A DNA stretch of 19,348 nucleotides. It comes from Burkholderiales bacterium (GTDB lineage: Bacteria > Pseudomonadota > Gammaproteobacteria > Burkholderiales > Burkholderiaceae). Made by a program: the position numbers and the translations under genes. The stretch spans positions 1 through 19,348 of the forward strand of contig CANBUA010000059.1 in assembly GCA_947372535.1 (NCBI GenBank), written 5' to 3'. Each line of letters opens with the position of its first letter. Positions within the stretch are counted from its first letter, which is position 1. The notes under the pieces are model-generated. The model ran no database searches, was not told where the DNA came from, and worked only from the letters and a program-made list of their open reading frames with translations. Positions 7,470 to 16,351 of this stretch are shown piece after piece.

Positions 7470-8558
7470 TCAAGCGCCGGAAAGCTGCCAGGCCATCTGC
7501 ATGGCCTGAATCAGGCTGGACGGATCGGCCCGCCCCTGCCCCGCGATGTCGAAGGCCGTGCCGTGGTCGGGGCTAGTGCGCACCAGGGGCAAGCCCAGCG
7601 TCACGTTGACGCCCTCGGCTACGCCCAAGTATTTGACGGGGATGAGGCCCTGATCGTGGTGCATCGCCACGACCACGTCGAACTCGCCCGGGTGATAGGG
7701 CGGTGCATGGCGCGCGCGCATGAAGATGGTGTCGGGCGGGAAAGGACCCGTGGCCTCAATGCCTGCCTGGCGTGCCGCCGCAATGGCCGGGGCAATGATG
7801 TGCAACTCTTCATCGCCGAACAGACCGCCCTCGCCGGCATGGGGATTGAGTCCGGCCACGGCGATCCTGGGGTGCGCCATGCCCAGGCGCTTCAAGCTCG
7901 CATCCGTGATCTGCAAGGTTTGAAGCACCTGCTCGAAACTCACTGCCTCGATCGCCCGGCGCAGCGACATGTGGATGGACACCAGCACCGTCTTGAGTTC
8001 ATGGTTGGCTAACATCATGCGGACCGGCACCAAAGGCTGCCCCGGCGGCGTGGCCATGGCCTGAAGCAACTCGGTGTGCCCTGGGAATGGCTCGCCGGCC
8101 AAGTGCAACGCCTCTTTGTGCAGCGGCGCGGTCACCATGGCTCGGGCATGGCCATCCAGGCAGCACTGGGCGGCGGCACGCACGCTCACGGCAGCAGCCA
8201 GCCCAGCGTGGGCAGAAATCTGCCCCCAAGGCAACGCCTCCAATCCCGTCGGCAAGCCGGGCGGCTCCCAGACCAGCACAGGGCCGGGCTCACCGCCCTC
8301 CAGAGGCATCTGACCCCACGCGTCGGCGGCATCCAAGGCTTCATCGAGGCTGCTCAAGCGGCGAATGGCGATGCCGCCAGCTGGATGCCCTGCCGCAGCC
8401 AACGCCGCCACGGCCCGCGCCATCACCGCCCCTGAGCCGACCACCACCACCGGACCCACGGCAGGCGTCAGGTGCTGCATGGCCACAATTTCGGGGCCGA
8501 TGCCGCAGGGGTCGCCCATCGTCAGGGCCAAGAAACGGGGCGCTTGCAGGTATCGCAT
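7470..8558 (-). CDS. pdxA: PdxA-family 4-phospho-sugar-acid dehydrogenase (PdxA2-like)
   Basis: PdxA enzymes oxidise and decarboxylate 4-hydroxythreonine-4-phosphate with NAD in pyridoxal phosphate synthesis; the PdxA2 branch can instead act on D-threonate or erythronate 4-phosphates. The 362-residue product shows [14 protein letters not shown] (10-23), TAPLHKEAL (143-151), PFPGHTE (157-163), [17 protein letters not shown] (235-251), [12 protein letters not shown] (298-309) and [20 protein letters not shown] (318-337). It is longer than the usual 330 or so. The stretch [13 protein letters not shown] seems nearer the PdxA2 type to me, but this rests on memory. No sugar-acid kinase gene is adjacent. 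The ATG at 8558 is preferred because it starts just before the conserved core; a GTG at 8594 would add 12 residues. It converges on the DUF1631 gene (26 bases) and diverges from hisI. Confidence 0.85.
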   Translation of the reverse strand: MRYLQAPRFLALTMGDPCGIGPEIVAMQHLTPAVGPVVVVGSGAVMARAVAALAAAGHPAGGIAIRRLSSLDEALDAADAWGQMPLEGGEPGPVLVWEPPGLPTGLEALPWGQISAHAGLAAAVSVRAAAQCCLDGHARAMVTAPLHKEALHLAGEPFPGHTELLQAMATPPGQPLVPVRMMLANHELKTVLVSIHMSLRRAIEAVSFEQVLQTLQITDASLKRLGMAHPRIAVAGLNPHAGEGGLFGDEELHIIAPAIAAARQAGIEATGPFPPDTIFMRARHAPPYHPGEFDVVVAMHHDQGLIPVKYLGVAEGVNVTLGLPLVRTSPDHGTAFDIAGQGRADPSSLIQAMQMAWQLSGA

Positions 8559-8607
8559 CCCCCCGATTGTGGCCCCGTCAGGACCTGTTGCCACGAGATG
8601 TGACGGC

Positions 8608-8613
8608 TACACT
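8608..8613 (+). promoter_or_regulatory. Weak -10 box close to hisI start
   Basis: TACACT matches four of six -10 bases and lies only 6 bases before the hisI ATG at 8620, in the 61-base gap between the divergent pdxA-like gene and hisI. If used, the hisI mRNA would be leaderless or nearly so, in line with the absence of a Shine-Dalgarno sequence before hisI. The -35 side is poor: TTGCCA (8588-8593) is well matched but only 14 bases away. Confidence 0.25.
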
Positions 8614-8619
8614 GTCGAC

Positions 8620-9009
8620 ATGAATTGGATTGAAGATGTCCGCTGGGACGATCAGGGCCTGGTGCCCGTGATTGCCCAGGAGGCGAGCACCGGTGATGTG
8701 CTCATGTTCGCATGGATGAACCGCGAGGCGCTGGCACGCACTGCCGAACTGGGCGAGGCCGTTTACTGGAGCCGCTCGCGCCAAAAACTCTGGCACAAGG
8801 GCGAAGAATCGGGCCACATCCAGAAGGTGCGCGACATCCGGCTCGATTGCGACCGCGACGTGGTGCTGCTCAAGATTGAGCAACTGGGCCACGAGCCAGG
8901 CATCGCATGCCACACCGGGCGCCACAGCTGCTTCTTCAATCGCCTGGAGACGGACCGCTGGGTCGAAGCCGATCCCGTCCTCAAAGACCCCGAACACATC
9001 TACAAGTGA
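8620..9009 (+). CDS. hisI: Phosphoribosyl-AMP cyclohydrolase
   Basis: HisI opens the adenine ring of phosphoribosyl-AMP, the third step of histidine synthesis. The 129-residue product contains FAWMNREAL (30-38), the [17 protein letters not shown] block (50-66), the metal-binding DCDRD (76-80) and the zinc-type cysteine pair region [10 protein letters not shown] (97-106). It is the monofunctional type, with HisE encoded separately 23 bases downstream. The start is ATG 8620; no clear Shine-Dalgarno sequence precedes it. It is oriented opposite to the hisG-to-hisF block and lies about 4.4 kb from hisF, whereas the two are usually adjacent. Confidence 0.96.
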   Translation: MNWIEDVRWDDQGLVPVIAQEASTGDVLMFAWMNREALARTAELGEAVYWSRSRQKLWHKGEESGHIQKVRDIRLDCDRDVVLLKIEQLGHEPGIACHTGRHSCFFNRLETDRWVEADPVLKDPEHIYK

Positions 9010-9032
9010 GCGCGAGCAAGCATCCCCACACC

Positions 9033-9425
9033 ATGACCATCACCACGGCCACGCCTGCCCCGCTGACCCCGACCGACACGCTGGACGTGCTGATGCGCCT
9101 GGCCGAGGTCATCGAATCCCGCAAAGGCGGTGATCCAGACAAAAGCTACGTGGCGCGCCTGCTCCACAAGGGCACGGACACCGTGCTCAAGAAGGTTGGC
9201 GAAGAAGCCACCGAAATGGTGCTGGCCGCCAAGGATCTGGCGCAGTCGAACTCACCCGAACACCGCCTGGCCCTGGTCGGTGAGATGGCCGACCTCTGGT
9301 TCCACTCGATGGTGGCCATGGCCCACCTGGGCCTGAGCCCTCGCGATGTGGTGGCCGAACTGGCCCGCCGCGAAGGTTTGTCCGGCCTGGAAGAATTCGC
9401 CAGCCGCCAGAACCAAATTCGTTGA
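9033..9425 (+). CDS. hisE: Phosphoribosyl-ATP pyrophosphatase
   Basis: HisE removes pyrophosphate from phosphoribosyl-ATP, the second step of histidine synthesis. The 130-residue product belongs to the all-alpha MazG-like superfamily. It shows [19 protein letters not shown] (34-52), the metal-binding [12 protein letters not shown] (about 57-68) and the second acidic motif [12 protein letters not shown] (about 83-94). The N-terminus is about 15 residues longer than the conserved core and is rich in Thr and Pro. The ATG at 9033 was chosen because it follows the hisI stop by 23 bases and leads directly into the family domain; an upstream in-frame ATG would overlap hisI. The gene is the second in the hisI-hisE-HIT-tat run. 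Confidence 0.95.
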   Translation: MTITTATPAPLTPTDTLDVLMRLAEVIESRKGGDPDKSYVARLLHKGTDTVLKKVGEEATEMVLAAKDLAQSNSPEHRLALVGEMADLWFHSMVAMAHLGLSPRDVVAELARREGLSGLEEFASRQNQIR

Positions 9426-9437
9426 TCAGGATCACAC

Positions 9438-9785
9438 ATGAGCCACGACCCCGACTGCATCTTCTGCAAGATCGCCAAGGGCGACATCCCGAGCAAACAG
9501 GTCCATCAGGACGAAGAATTGATCGTGTTCCACGACATCAGGCCCCACGCACCCGTGCATTTCCTGATCGTGCCGCGCGAACACATCCCGCGGTTGCAAG
9601 ACTGCGAGCCGCGCCACCAGGCCCTGCTGGGCAAGATGATGGCGCTGGCGCCCAAGCTCGCAGCAGACCTGGGCGTGGGCGATGGTTTCCGAGTGGTGGT
9701 CAACAATGGTGAAGATGGCGGACAAGAGGTATATCACCTGCATGTTCACGTCATGGGCGGCCCCCGCCCCTGGAAGATCGGTTAA
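9438..9785 (+). CDS. HIT (histidine triad) family nucleotide-binding protein
   Basis: HIT proteins of the HinT branch hydrolyse adenosine 5'-phosphoramidates and related AMP conjugates; the cellular role in bacteria is not well settled. The 115-residue product begins with the typical CIFCKIAKGDIPSKQV and ends with the histidine triad HLHVHV (H100, H102, H104) followed by MGG. N89, N90 and G91 before the triad are also typical of the HinT group. The gene starts 12 bases after hisE and is followed 40 bases later by tatA. A HIT gene between hisE and tatA is a common betaproteobacterial arrangement as I recall it, so co-transcription is likely. Confidence 0.94.
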   Translation: MSHDPDCIFCKIAKGDIPSKQVHQDEELIVFHDIRPHAPVHFLIVPREHIPRLQDCEPRHQALLGKMMALAPKLAADLGVGDGFRVVVNNGEDGGQEVYHLHVHVMGGPRPWKIG

Positions 9786-9794
9786 GGTATCAAC

Positions 9795-9814
9795 AAGGCC
9801 ACGCAGGCCTTTTT
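9795..9814 (+). terminator. Short hairpin plus T run between HIT gene and tatA
   Basis: AAGGCC (9795-9800), loop ACGCA and GGCCTT (9806-9811) form a perfect 6-pair stem that runs into a five-T tract ending at 9814, directly before the tatA Shine-Dalgarno AGGAG (9815-9819). It has the shape of a weak intrinsic terminator. Because it abuts the ribosome site it could also modulate TatA translation or mark an RNA-processing point. Confidence 0.4.
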
Positions 9815-9825
9815 AGGAGTGAATC

Positions 9826-10056
9826 ATGGGTTCGTTAAGCATTTGGCACTGGCTGATCGTGCTGGTCATCGTGGTGATGGTTTTTGGCACCAAAAAGCTC
9901 AAGAATGTCGGCTCCGACCTCGGTTCGGCCGTCAAGGGTTTCAAAGATGGCATGAAAGACGGCACTTCGTCGGCTGACACGCCGCCCGGCCAGGTCACAA
10001 CCTCCGCTAAAACGGACACCAACACGGTGGACGTGGACGCCAAGAGCAAGTCCTGA
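9826..10056 (+). CDS. tatA: Sec-independent protein translocase subunit TatA
   Basis: TatA oligomers form the protein-conducting part of the twin-arginine system in the inner membrane. The 76-residue product has a short N-terminal membrane helix ([17 protein letters not shown], about 5-21), the FG-TKKL hinge, and an amphipathic helix with [18 protein letters not shown] (about 26-43), followed by a polar tail rich in Ser, Thr, Asp and Lys. Length is normal. AGGAG at 9815-9819 lies 6 bases before the ATG and is the strongest ribosome site in this operon, in line with TatA being needed in excess over TatB and TatC. A hairpin sits just upstream. Confidence 0.96.
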   Translation: MGSLSIWHWLIVLVIVVMVFGTKKLKNVGSDLGSAVKGFKDGMKDGTSSADTPPGQVTTSAKTDTNTVDVDAKSKS

Positions 10057-10087
10057 TCCCTGTGACCGATAAGCACGCACACGCCCT

Positions 10088-10588
10088 GTGATTGATTTCG
10101 GCATCGACAAGCTCGCCATCATTGGCGCCGTGGCATTGATCGTGATTGGTCCGGAGCGACTGCCCCGGGTGGCTCGCACCGTCGGCGTGCTCCTGGGCAA
10201 AGCGCAGCGCTATGTCGCTCAAGTGCAGTCCGAGGTGTCCAAATCCATCGAATTGGAAGAACTCCAGAAGATGAAGTCGGGCATTCAGGATGCGGCGGCC
10301 TCTGTCCACCAGACCATGCGCGACGAGATGCAGGAGGCCCAATCGGCCCTGCTGCACACCGATGATGTTCACGACACCCATCACCATGACACGCAGCACG
10401 ACTCGTATCACGGTGCCAACAGCTACATCACCCCCTCCTACGCCCACCTGTACAACAAGCCGCGCAAGAACTGGCGGATCAAGCGTGGCAGCGTTCCCAT
10501 TTGGTACAAGCAGCGCAACGGCGTGCGGCGACATGTCCAGTCGGGCGCGGCCCGTGTGGCGCGCTTCCGACCGCCCAGCCCGCGTTGA
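10088..10588 (+). CDS. tatB: Sec-independent protein translocase subunit TatB
   Basis: TatB with TatC forms the receptor that recognises twin-arginine signals. The 166-residue product starts at a GTG and has one N-terminal membrane helix (KLAIIGAVALIVIGPERLP, about 8-26) with the typical GPERLP turn. An amphipathic helix and coiled region follow to about residue 88. Residues 90-108 are unusually histidine-rich (seven His in 19 residues). A basic tail then ends QSGAARVARFRPPSPR, which resembles other Burkholderiales TatB proteins as I remember them. The start lies 31 bases after tatA without a clear Shine-Dalgarno sequence; tatC follows after 22 bases. Confidence 0.94.
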   Translation: MIDFGIDKLAIIGAVALIVIGPERLPRVARTVGVLLGKAQRYVAQVQSEVSKSIELEELQKMKSGIQDAAASVHQTMRDEMQEAQSALLHTDDVHDTHHHDTQHDSYHGANSYITPSYAHLYNKPRKNWRIKRGSVPIWYKQRNGVRRHVQSGAARVARFRPPSPR

Positions 10589-10610
10589 CGCCTCCTTTGA
10601 TTGAGCACCC

Positions 10611-11393
10611 GTGAGTCAAGAAGAACCTCGTCCAGATGAACTGGGCAGCGAACAGCCCTTTGTCGCCCACCTGATTGAATTGCGCAACCGCCTGGTCAGG
10701 GCCGTCATCGCCATCGGGGTTTGCTTTGCGGTCCTGGCCATCTACCCCGGTCCATCGGGCTTGTATGACCTCCTGGCCGCGCCCCTGATCGCCAGCCTGC
10801 CCAAGGGCGCGACCTTGATCGCCACCAGCGTCATCTCGCCTTTCATGGTGCCCATCAAGATCACCATGCTCGCCGCCTTCATGCTGGCCATCCCCGTGGT
10901 GTTCTATCAAATTTGGGCTTTCGTGGCCCCGGGCCTGTACCTGCACGAGAAAAAACTGGTCCTGCCCTTGATCGTCTCCAGCACTCTGCTGTTTTTCATG
11001 GGCGTGGCCTTTTGCTACTTCTTCGTGTTCCGCAAGGTGTTCACCTTCATCCAGCAGTTCGCGCCCAAGAGCATCACGGCCGCGCCTGACATCGAGAATT
11101 ACCTCAGCTTTGTGATGAACATGTTCCTGGCCTTCGGGGCGGCTTTCGAGGTGCCGGTGGTGGTGGTCATCCTGGCGCGCATGGGCATCGTGAGCGTGGC
11201 CAAGCTCAAGGAATTCCGCGGCTACTTCGTCGTGGTGGCCTTCGTGATTGCAGCGGTGGTCACCCCGCCGGATGTGGTCTCGCAACTGGCGCTGGCCATT
11301 CCCATGTGCATCCTCTATGAGATCGGCATCTGGGCCGCGCATGCCATGGCCAAGTCAGCACCACCTCCTGAGCCCGAAGCTGTCAAGGATTGA
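10611..11393 (+). CDS. tatC: Sec-independent protein translocase subunit TatC
   Basis: TatC is the polytopic inner-membrane subunit that binds the twin-arginine signal peptide. The 260-residue product begins with a GTG and has the cytoplasmic N-terminal segment FVAHLIELRNRLVRA, which holds the conserved signal-binding motif. Six membrane helices are visible, with SPFMVPIKITMLAAFMLAIP and YQIWAFVAPGLYLHEKK as family signatures around residues 75-115 and VTPPDVVSQLALAIPMCILYE near 221-241. Length is usual. It is the last gene of the hisI-to-tatC run and converges with the DegS-like protease, 72 bases apart. Confidence 0.97.
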   Translation: MSQEEPRPDELGSEQPFVAHLIELRNRLVRAVIAIGVCFAVLAIYPGPSGLYDLLAAPLIASLPKGATLIATSVISPFMVPIKITMLAAFMLAIPVVFYQIWAFVAPGLYLHEKKLVLPLIVSSTLLFFMGVAFCYFFVFRKVFTFIQQFAPKSITAAPDIENYLSFVMNMFLAFGAAFEVPVVVVILARMGIVSVAKLKEFRGYFVVVAFVIAAVVTPPDVVSQLALAIPMCILYEIGIWAAHAMAKSAPPPEPEAVKD

Positions 11394-11465
11394 TGTGCTT
11401 GGCGGCTGAACGGATGTCGCCTGTCCGAACGATGATGATCCATCCTGCCGGCCGCAGTCCGGCGC

Positions 11466-12653
<1,188 letters not shown>

Positions 12654-12670
12654 GTAGAAGGAAATGAGAA

Positions 12671-13435
12671 ATGACCCACCAGGTGATCGACCGCGATCAG
12701 ATCAGCGCCCACCTCGACCAGTTGCTCGAAGCCGGACGTTACAAGGATTATGGGCCGAACGGTCTGCAAGTTGAGGGCAAAAAACGCATCGTCAAGATCG
12801 TCACCGGCGTGACAGCCAGCCAGGCCATGATCAACGCCGCCGTGGCGGCGGGTGCCGACGGCCTGCTGGTGCACCACGGCCTGTTCTGGAAAGGACAGGA
12901 CGGCCGAGTGACTGGCTGGATGCGACAACGCCTGGGCACCTTGCTGACACATGACCTCAACCTGTGGGCCTACCACTTGCCGTTGGATGCGCATGCGACG
13001 CTGGGCAACAATGCACAGTGGGGGCAACGCTTGGGCCTGGTGGCCGATGGCCGCTTCGGAGATCAGAACCTGGGCTTCATCGGGCCGGCGCACTCGAAGG
13101 TCGGGACAGTGGCACAACTGAGCCAACTCATGTCAACCGCGCTGGGCCGATCGCCTGTGGTGGTGCCTGGCGATGGGCGGCCCCTGAAGCGCATCGCATG
13201 GTGCAGCGGTGGCGCGCAGAGCTATTTTGAAAGTGCCATTGCGGCCGGGGCGGATGCGTTTTTGACAGGCGAGATGTCAGAGCCGCAAGCGCACTACGCC
13301 CGGGAAATGGGCGTGGCCTTCATGGCATGTGGGCACCATGCCAGCGAGCGATATGGCGTACAGGCCTTGGGTGCGACCTTGGCGATCGAGTTCGGTCTGG
13401 CGCACGAATTCATCGACATCGACAACCCGGCTTGA
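12671..13435 (+). CDS. Nif3-like dinuclear metal-centre protein (YbgI family)
   Basis: Nif3/YbgI proteins form hexameric rings with a two-metal site; some are linked to GTP cyclohydrolase type 1-like chemistry, but the role of most is unsettled. The 254-residue product shows DYGPNGLQVEG (26-36), the metal-binding GLLVHHGLFW (64-73), the YHLPLDAH segment (100-107), WCSGGAQSYF (about 182-191), and the C-terminal metal motif CGHHASERYGVQALG. Length is normal for the short bacterial form. GAAGGAA upstream of the ATG serves as ribosome site. The divergent protease starts 17 bases away and the convergent hisF ends only 1 base after its stop. Confidence 0.93.
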   Translation: MTHQVIDRDQISAHLDQLLEAGRYKDYGPNGLQVEGKKRIVKIVTGVTASQAMINAAVAAGADGLLVHHGLFWKGQDGRVTGWMRQRLGTLLTHDLNLWAYHLPLDAHATLGNNAQWGQRLGLVADGRFGDQNLGFIGPAHSKVGTVAQLSQLMSTALGRSPVVVPGDGRPLKRIAWCSGGAQSYFESAIAAGADAFLTGEMSEPQAHYAREMGVAFMACGHHASERYGVQALGATLAIEFGLAHEFIDIDNPA

Positions 13436-13436
13436 A

Positions 13437-14216
13437 TCACCGCCGCACCGGGATGCCTCGCTGCGCCATCAGCGCCTTGGCTTGCCCCACGGTGTACTCA
13501 CCGTAGTGGAAGATGCTGGCCGCCAGTACCGCGTCGGCACCGCCTTGCTGCACGCCATCGGCCAGGTGATCGAGGTTCCCCACACCGCCGGAAGCAATCA
13601 CCGGCACACCCACCGCATCGCTGACCGCGCGGGTCAGCTTCAGGTCGAAGCCTGACTTGGTGCCGTCCTTGTCCATGCTGGTCAGCAGGATCTCGCCAGC
13701 GCCGTGCTCGGCCATCTGCGTGGCCCAGGCCACGACATCCAGCCCGACGTTCTTGCGGCCACCGTGCGTGTAGACATCCCAGCCTTCGCCACGCGCGGCC
13801 AGGTCATCACCTTGACGGCGCTTGGCATCAATGGCCACGACGATGCATTGCGAGCCATATCGGTCAGAAGCGTCGCGAATCACTTGCGGGTTGGCCACGG
13901 CCGCCGAGTTGAAGCTGACCTTGTCGGCACCAGCATTGAGCAGGCGGCGCACGTCTTCGACCACACGCACACCACCACCCACGGTCAGCGGGATGAAGAC
14001 CTGAGAGGCCACGGCCTCAATGATGTGCAGGATCAGGTCACGGCCATCGCTCGTGGCGGTGATGTCCAGGAACGTGAGCTCGTCGGCGCCCTGCTCGTTG
14101 TAGCGCGCGGCGATCTCGACCGGGTCGCCGGCATCGCGCAATTCAAGAAAATTGACGCCTTTGACGACTCGCCCGCCCGTGACGTCCAGGCAGGGGATGA
14201 TGCGTTTGGCCAGCAC
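13437..14216 (-). CDS. hisF: Imidazole glycerol phosphate synthase, cyclase subunit
   Basis: HisF uses ammonia from its HisH partner to close the imidazole ring, giving imidazole glycerol phosphate and AICAR. The 259-residue (beta-alpha)8 barrel has the catalytic acids D11 (PCLD) and D130 (AIDAK), the phosphate-binding loops VGGGVR (79-84) and [11 protein letters not shown], and the typical ending [15 protein letters not shown]. The start is a GTG at 14216, just 7 bases after the hisA stop, with GAGAC as a modest ribosome site. It is the last gene of this his block: the next gene, nif3-like, converges with a single base between the stops, and hisI is not downstream as it usually is. Confidence 0.97.
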   Translation of the reverse strand: MLAKRIIPCLDVTGGRVVKGVNFLELRDAGDPVEIAARYNEQGADELTFLDITATSDGRDLILHIIEAVASQVFIPLTVGGGVRVVEDVRRLLNAGADKVSFNSAAVANPQVIRDASDRYGSQCIVVAIDAKRRQGDDLAARGEGWDVYTHGGRKNVGLDVVAWATQMAEHGAGEILLTSMDKDGTKSGFDLKLTRAVSDAVGVPVIASGGVGNLDHLADGVQQGGADAVLAASIFHYGEYTVGQAKALMAQRGIPVRR

Positions 14217-14223
14217 GGTGGTC

Positions 14224-14970
14224 TCAGGCCTCGCCGTTCAGCTCGTCGGCGCGCTTCTGGGCGGCGGCGAAATCCAAGTCGCCGCTGTAGATGGCGCGGC
14301 CGCAGATCACGCCTTCGACGCCCTCGAACTCCACGGCACACAATTGGTCGATGTCCAGCATGTTGGACAGTCCGCCCGAGGCGATCACGGGCACGCTCAG
14401 GGCCTGGGCCAGCTTGACGGTGGCTTCGATGTTGATGCCCGACAGCATGCCATCGCGACCGATGTCGGTGTAGATCACGCCTTCGACCCCGTAATCCTCG
14501 AACTTCTTGGCCAGATCAATCACCTCGTGGCCGGAGAGCTTGCTCCAGCCGTCGGTAGCGACCTTGCCGTCCTTGGCGTCCAGGCCAACGATGATGTGGC
14601 CGCCGAATGCACTGCACGCATCCTTGAGGAAGCCCGGGTTCTTGACGGCTGCAGTGCCGATGATGACGTAGCTCAGGCCGTCGTCCAGGTAGCGCTCGAT
14701 GGTGTCGAGGTCACGGATGCCGCCGCCCAGTTGCACGGGGATTTCGTCACCGACTTCCTTGATGATGGCGCGGATGGCCGGCTCGTTGACAGGCTTGCCG
14801 GCAAAGGCGCCGTTGAGGTCCACCAAGTGAAGACGCCTCGCGCCCGCCTGCAGCCAGCGCCGGGCCATCGCGGCCGGGTCCTCGCCAAAGGTGGTGGAGT
14901 CATTCATGTCGCCCTGCTTGAGGCGCACACACTTACCGTCTTTCAGGTCGATCGCGGGAATCAGCAGCAT
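14224..14970 (-). CDS. hisA: ProFAR isomerase (phosphoribosylformimino-AICAR-P isomerase)
   Basis: HisA catalyses the Amadori-type isomerisation of ProFAR to PRFAR in histidine synthesis. The 248-residue (beta-alpha)8 barrel has catalytic D8 ([14 protein letters not shown]) and D131 (VGLDAKDG), with the phosphate-binding LGGGIRDL (81-88) and [10 protein letters not shown] regions. Length is normal. The ATG at 14970 has no Shine-Dalgarno sequence; instead the 52-base gap after hisH carries a strongly U-rich mRNA stretch at about 14985-15010, which may help ribosomal protein S1 binding. It lies between hisH and hisF in the same orientation. Confidence 0.97.
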   Translation of the reverse strand: MLLIPAIDLKDGKCVRLKQGDMNDSTTFGEDPAAMARRWLQAGARRLHLVDLNGAFAGKPVNEPAIRAIIKEVGDEIPVQLGGGIRDLDTIERYLDDGLSYVIIGTAAVKNPGFLKDACSAFGGHIIVGLDAKDGKVATDGWSKLSGHEVIDLAKKFEDYGVEGVIYTDIGRDGMLSGINIEATVKLAQALSVPVIASGGLSNMLDIDQLCAVEFEGVEGVICGRAIYSGDLDFAAAQKRADELNGEA

Positions 14971-15022
14971 GGCTGTGCCAGGAGATTAAAAGTAAACAAC
15001 AAAGAAAACACGTTAGCGCTGT

Positions 15023-15685
15023 TCAAGGCCGCCACGTGAGGAAATTTCGATAAAGCGCCAAACCGTGCTCGGCGCTTTTTTCGGGATGGAACTGCGTGGC
15101 GAAAATATTATCCCGAGCCACCGCGCAGGTAAAGCGCAGGCCGTAATCAGTTTCACCAGCGCTGTGTTGGGGATTGTCCACAACCGCGTGATAACTGTGG
15201 ACGAAGTAGAAATAACTGTCCTGAGGAATACCAGCCCACACGGGGTGATCATTCTGGTGGACTTGGTTCCAGCCCATCTGCGGCACCTTGTAGCGGCTGC
15301 CATCAGGCTGCGTCAAGCCGTTCAGGCGGAACTTGACCACCTGGCCGGGCATCAGGCTCAGACCTGGTGTGTCCTGCTCTTCGGAGTGGTCGAGCAGCAT
15401 CTGCATGCCCACGCACACACCCATCAGCGGTTTGTTGGCGGCGGCATCCAGCACGGCGCCCAGCAGTCCGCCACCATGGGCCTCGCGCAACTCGCGCATG
15501 CAGTCTCGCATGGCGCCCTGCCCCGGCAGCACCACGCGCTCGGCGGCGCGCACCGCCTCCGGGTCATTGGTGACGACCACGTTGAGATTCAAGCCCTGGG
15601 CTGCGTGCTGAACCGCCTGGGACACGGACCGCAGGTTGCCCATGCCGTAATCGATCACGGCCACGGTGGAAGTCGTCTGGCTCAT
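15023..15685 (-). CDS. hisH: Imidazole glycerol phosphate synthase, glutamine amidotransferase subunit
   Basis: HisH hydrolyses glutamine and channels ammonia to HisF. The 220-residue class-I glutaminase has [14 protein letters not shown] (8-21), the oxyanion loop PGQGAM (54-59), the catalytic cysteine C91 in GVCVGMQ, and the H200/E202 pair in QFHPEKS. The cysteine loop has V where most homologs have L (GVCLGMQ). The ATG at 15685 was chosen because it directly precedes the conserved first strand; a TTG at 15706 would add 7 residues without any sign of need. It lies 39 bases after hisB; no marC gene separates them as it does, by my memory, in Burkholderia. Confidence 0.96.
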   Translation of the reverse strand: MSQTTSTVAVIDYGMGNLRSVSQAVQHAAQGLNLNVVVTNDPEAVRAAERVVLPGQGAMRDCMRELREAHGGGLLGAVLDAAANKPLMGVCVGMQMLLDHSEEQDTPGLSLMPGQVVKFRLNGLTQPDGSRYKVPQMGWNQVHQNDHPVWAGIPQDSYFYFVHSYHAVVDNPQHSAGETDYGLRFTCAVARDNIFATQFHPEKSAEHGLALYRNFLTWRP

Positions 15686-15724
15686 GGCTTGAACATCAAT
15701 CCACAAATGTCATGAGAGAAAAAC

Positions 15725-16351
15725 TCACAGCGAGCCCTTGGTCGAAGGGATCACACCAGCCATGCGGGGGTCGCGCTCGAGTGCCGCGCGGAGGGCACGG
15801 GCAAAGGCCTTGAAAACGGTTTCGCACTGGTGATGCGCATTGACGCCCTTGAGGTTGTCGATGTGCAGCGTCACGCCGGCGTGATTCACGAAGCCCTGAA
15901 AGAACTCGTAGGTCAGCTGGGTGTCGAAGCCGCCAATGCTGCCGGACGTGAAGGGGATGTGCATCTCCAGACCGGGGCGGCCGGAGAAATCGATCACCAC
16001 GCGGGACAGGGCCTCGTCTAGCGGCACGTAGGCATGGCCGTAGCGGCGAATGCCTTTTTTGTCGCCAACGGCCTTGGCCACGGCTTGGCCGAAGGTGATG
16101 CCGACGTCTTCCACCGTGTGGTGGCCGTCGATGTGCAGGTCGCCCAAGGCATGGATGTCCAGGTCGATCAGGCCATGTCGGGCAATCTGATCGAGCATGT
16201 GGTCAAAAAACCCGATGCCGGTGTGCAGCTTGGCGGCACCCGTGCCGTCCAGGTTGACGCGCGCAGTGATCTGGGTTTCGGCGGTGTTTCGGGTGACCTC
16301 GGCCACGCGGTCGTCGCCGGGCGTGCCGGCAACCATGTCAGGAGCGTTCAT
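15725..16351 (-). CDS. hisB: Imidazoleglycerol-phosphate dehydratase
   Basis: HisB dehydrates imidazole glycerol phosphate to imidazole acetol phosphate using two manganese ions. The 208-residue protein is the monofunctional dehydratase type, without the phosphatase domain found in enteric HisB. It shows [13 protein letters not shown] (48-60), the metal-binding [10 protein letters not shown] (75-84), and its repeat-like partner [18 protein letters not shown] (about 171-188). The N-terminus has about 15 residues before the conserved [10 protein letters not shown]. Its ATG overlaps the hisC stop by 4 bases (ATGA), a sign of translational coupling. Histidinol-phosphatase must be encoded elsewhere. 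Confidence 0.97.
   Translation of the reverse strand: MNAPDMVAGTPGDDRVAEVTRNTAETQITARVNLDGTGAAKLHTGIGFFDHMLDQIARHGLIDLDIHALGDLHIDGHHTVEDVGITFGQAVAKAVGDKKGIRRYGHAYVPLDEALSRVVIDFSGRPGLEMHIPFTSGSIGGFDTQLTYEFFQGFVNHAGVTLHIDNLKGVNAHHQCETVFKAFARALRAALERDPRMAGVIPSTKGSL

Noticed and set aside
6579..8012. Plus-strand open frame of 477 codons spanning the end of DUF1631 and the pdxA-like gene
   Set aside because: It crosses two well-supported genes in another frame and is Pro/Arg/Gly-rich without domain signatures.
11447..11463. GCCGG/CCGGC hairpin between tatC and the DegS-like gene
   Set aside because: Five pairs with a 7-base loop and no T run on either strand; too weak to call a terminator in GC-rich DNA.
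15174..15202. DnaA-box-like TTGTCCACA with an inverted partner TGTGGAC
   Set aside because: It lies within conserved HisH coding sequence (the [12 protein letters not shown] region), has mismatches to the consensus box, and there is no box cluster or AT-rich unwinding region.
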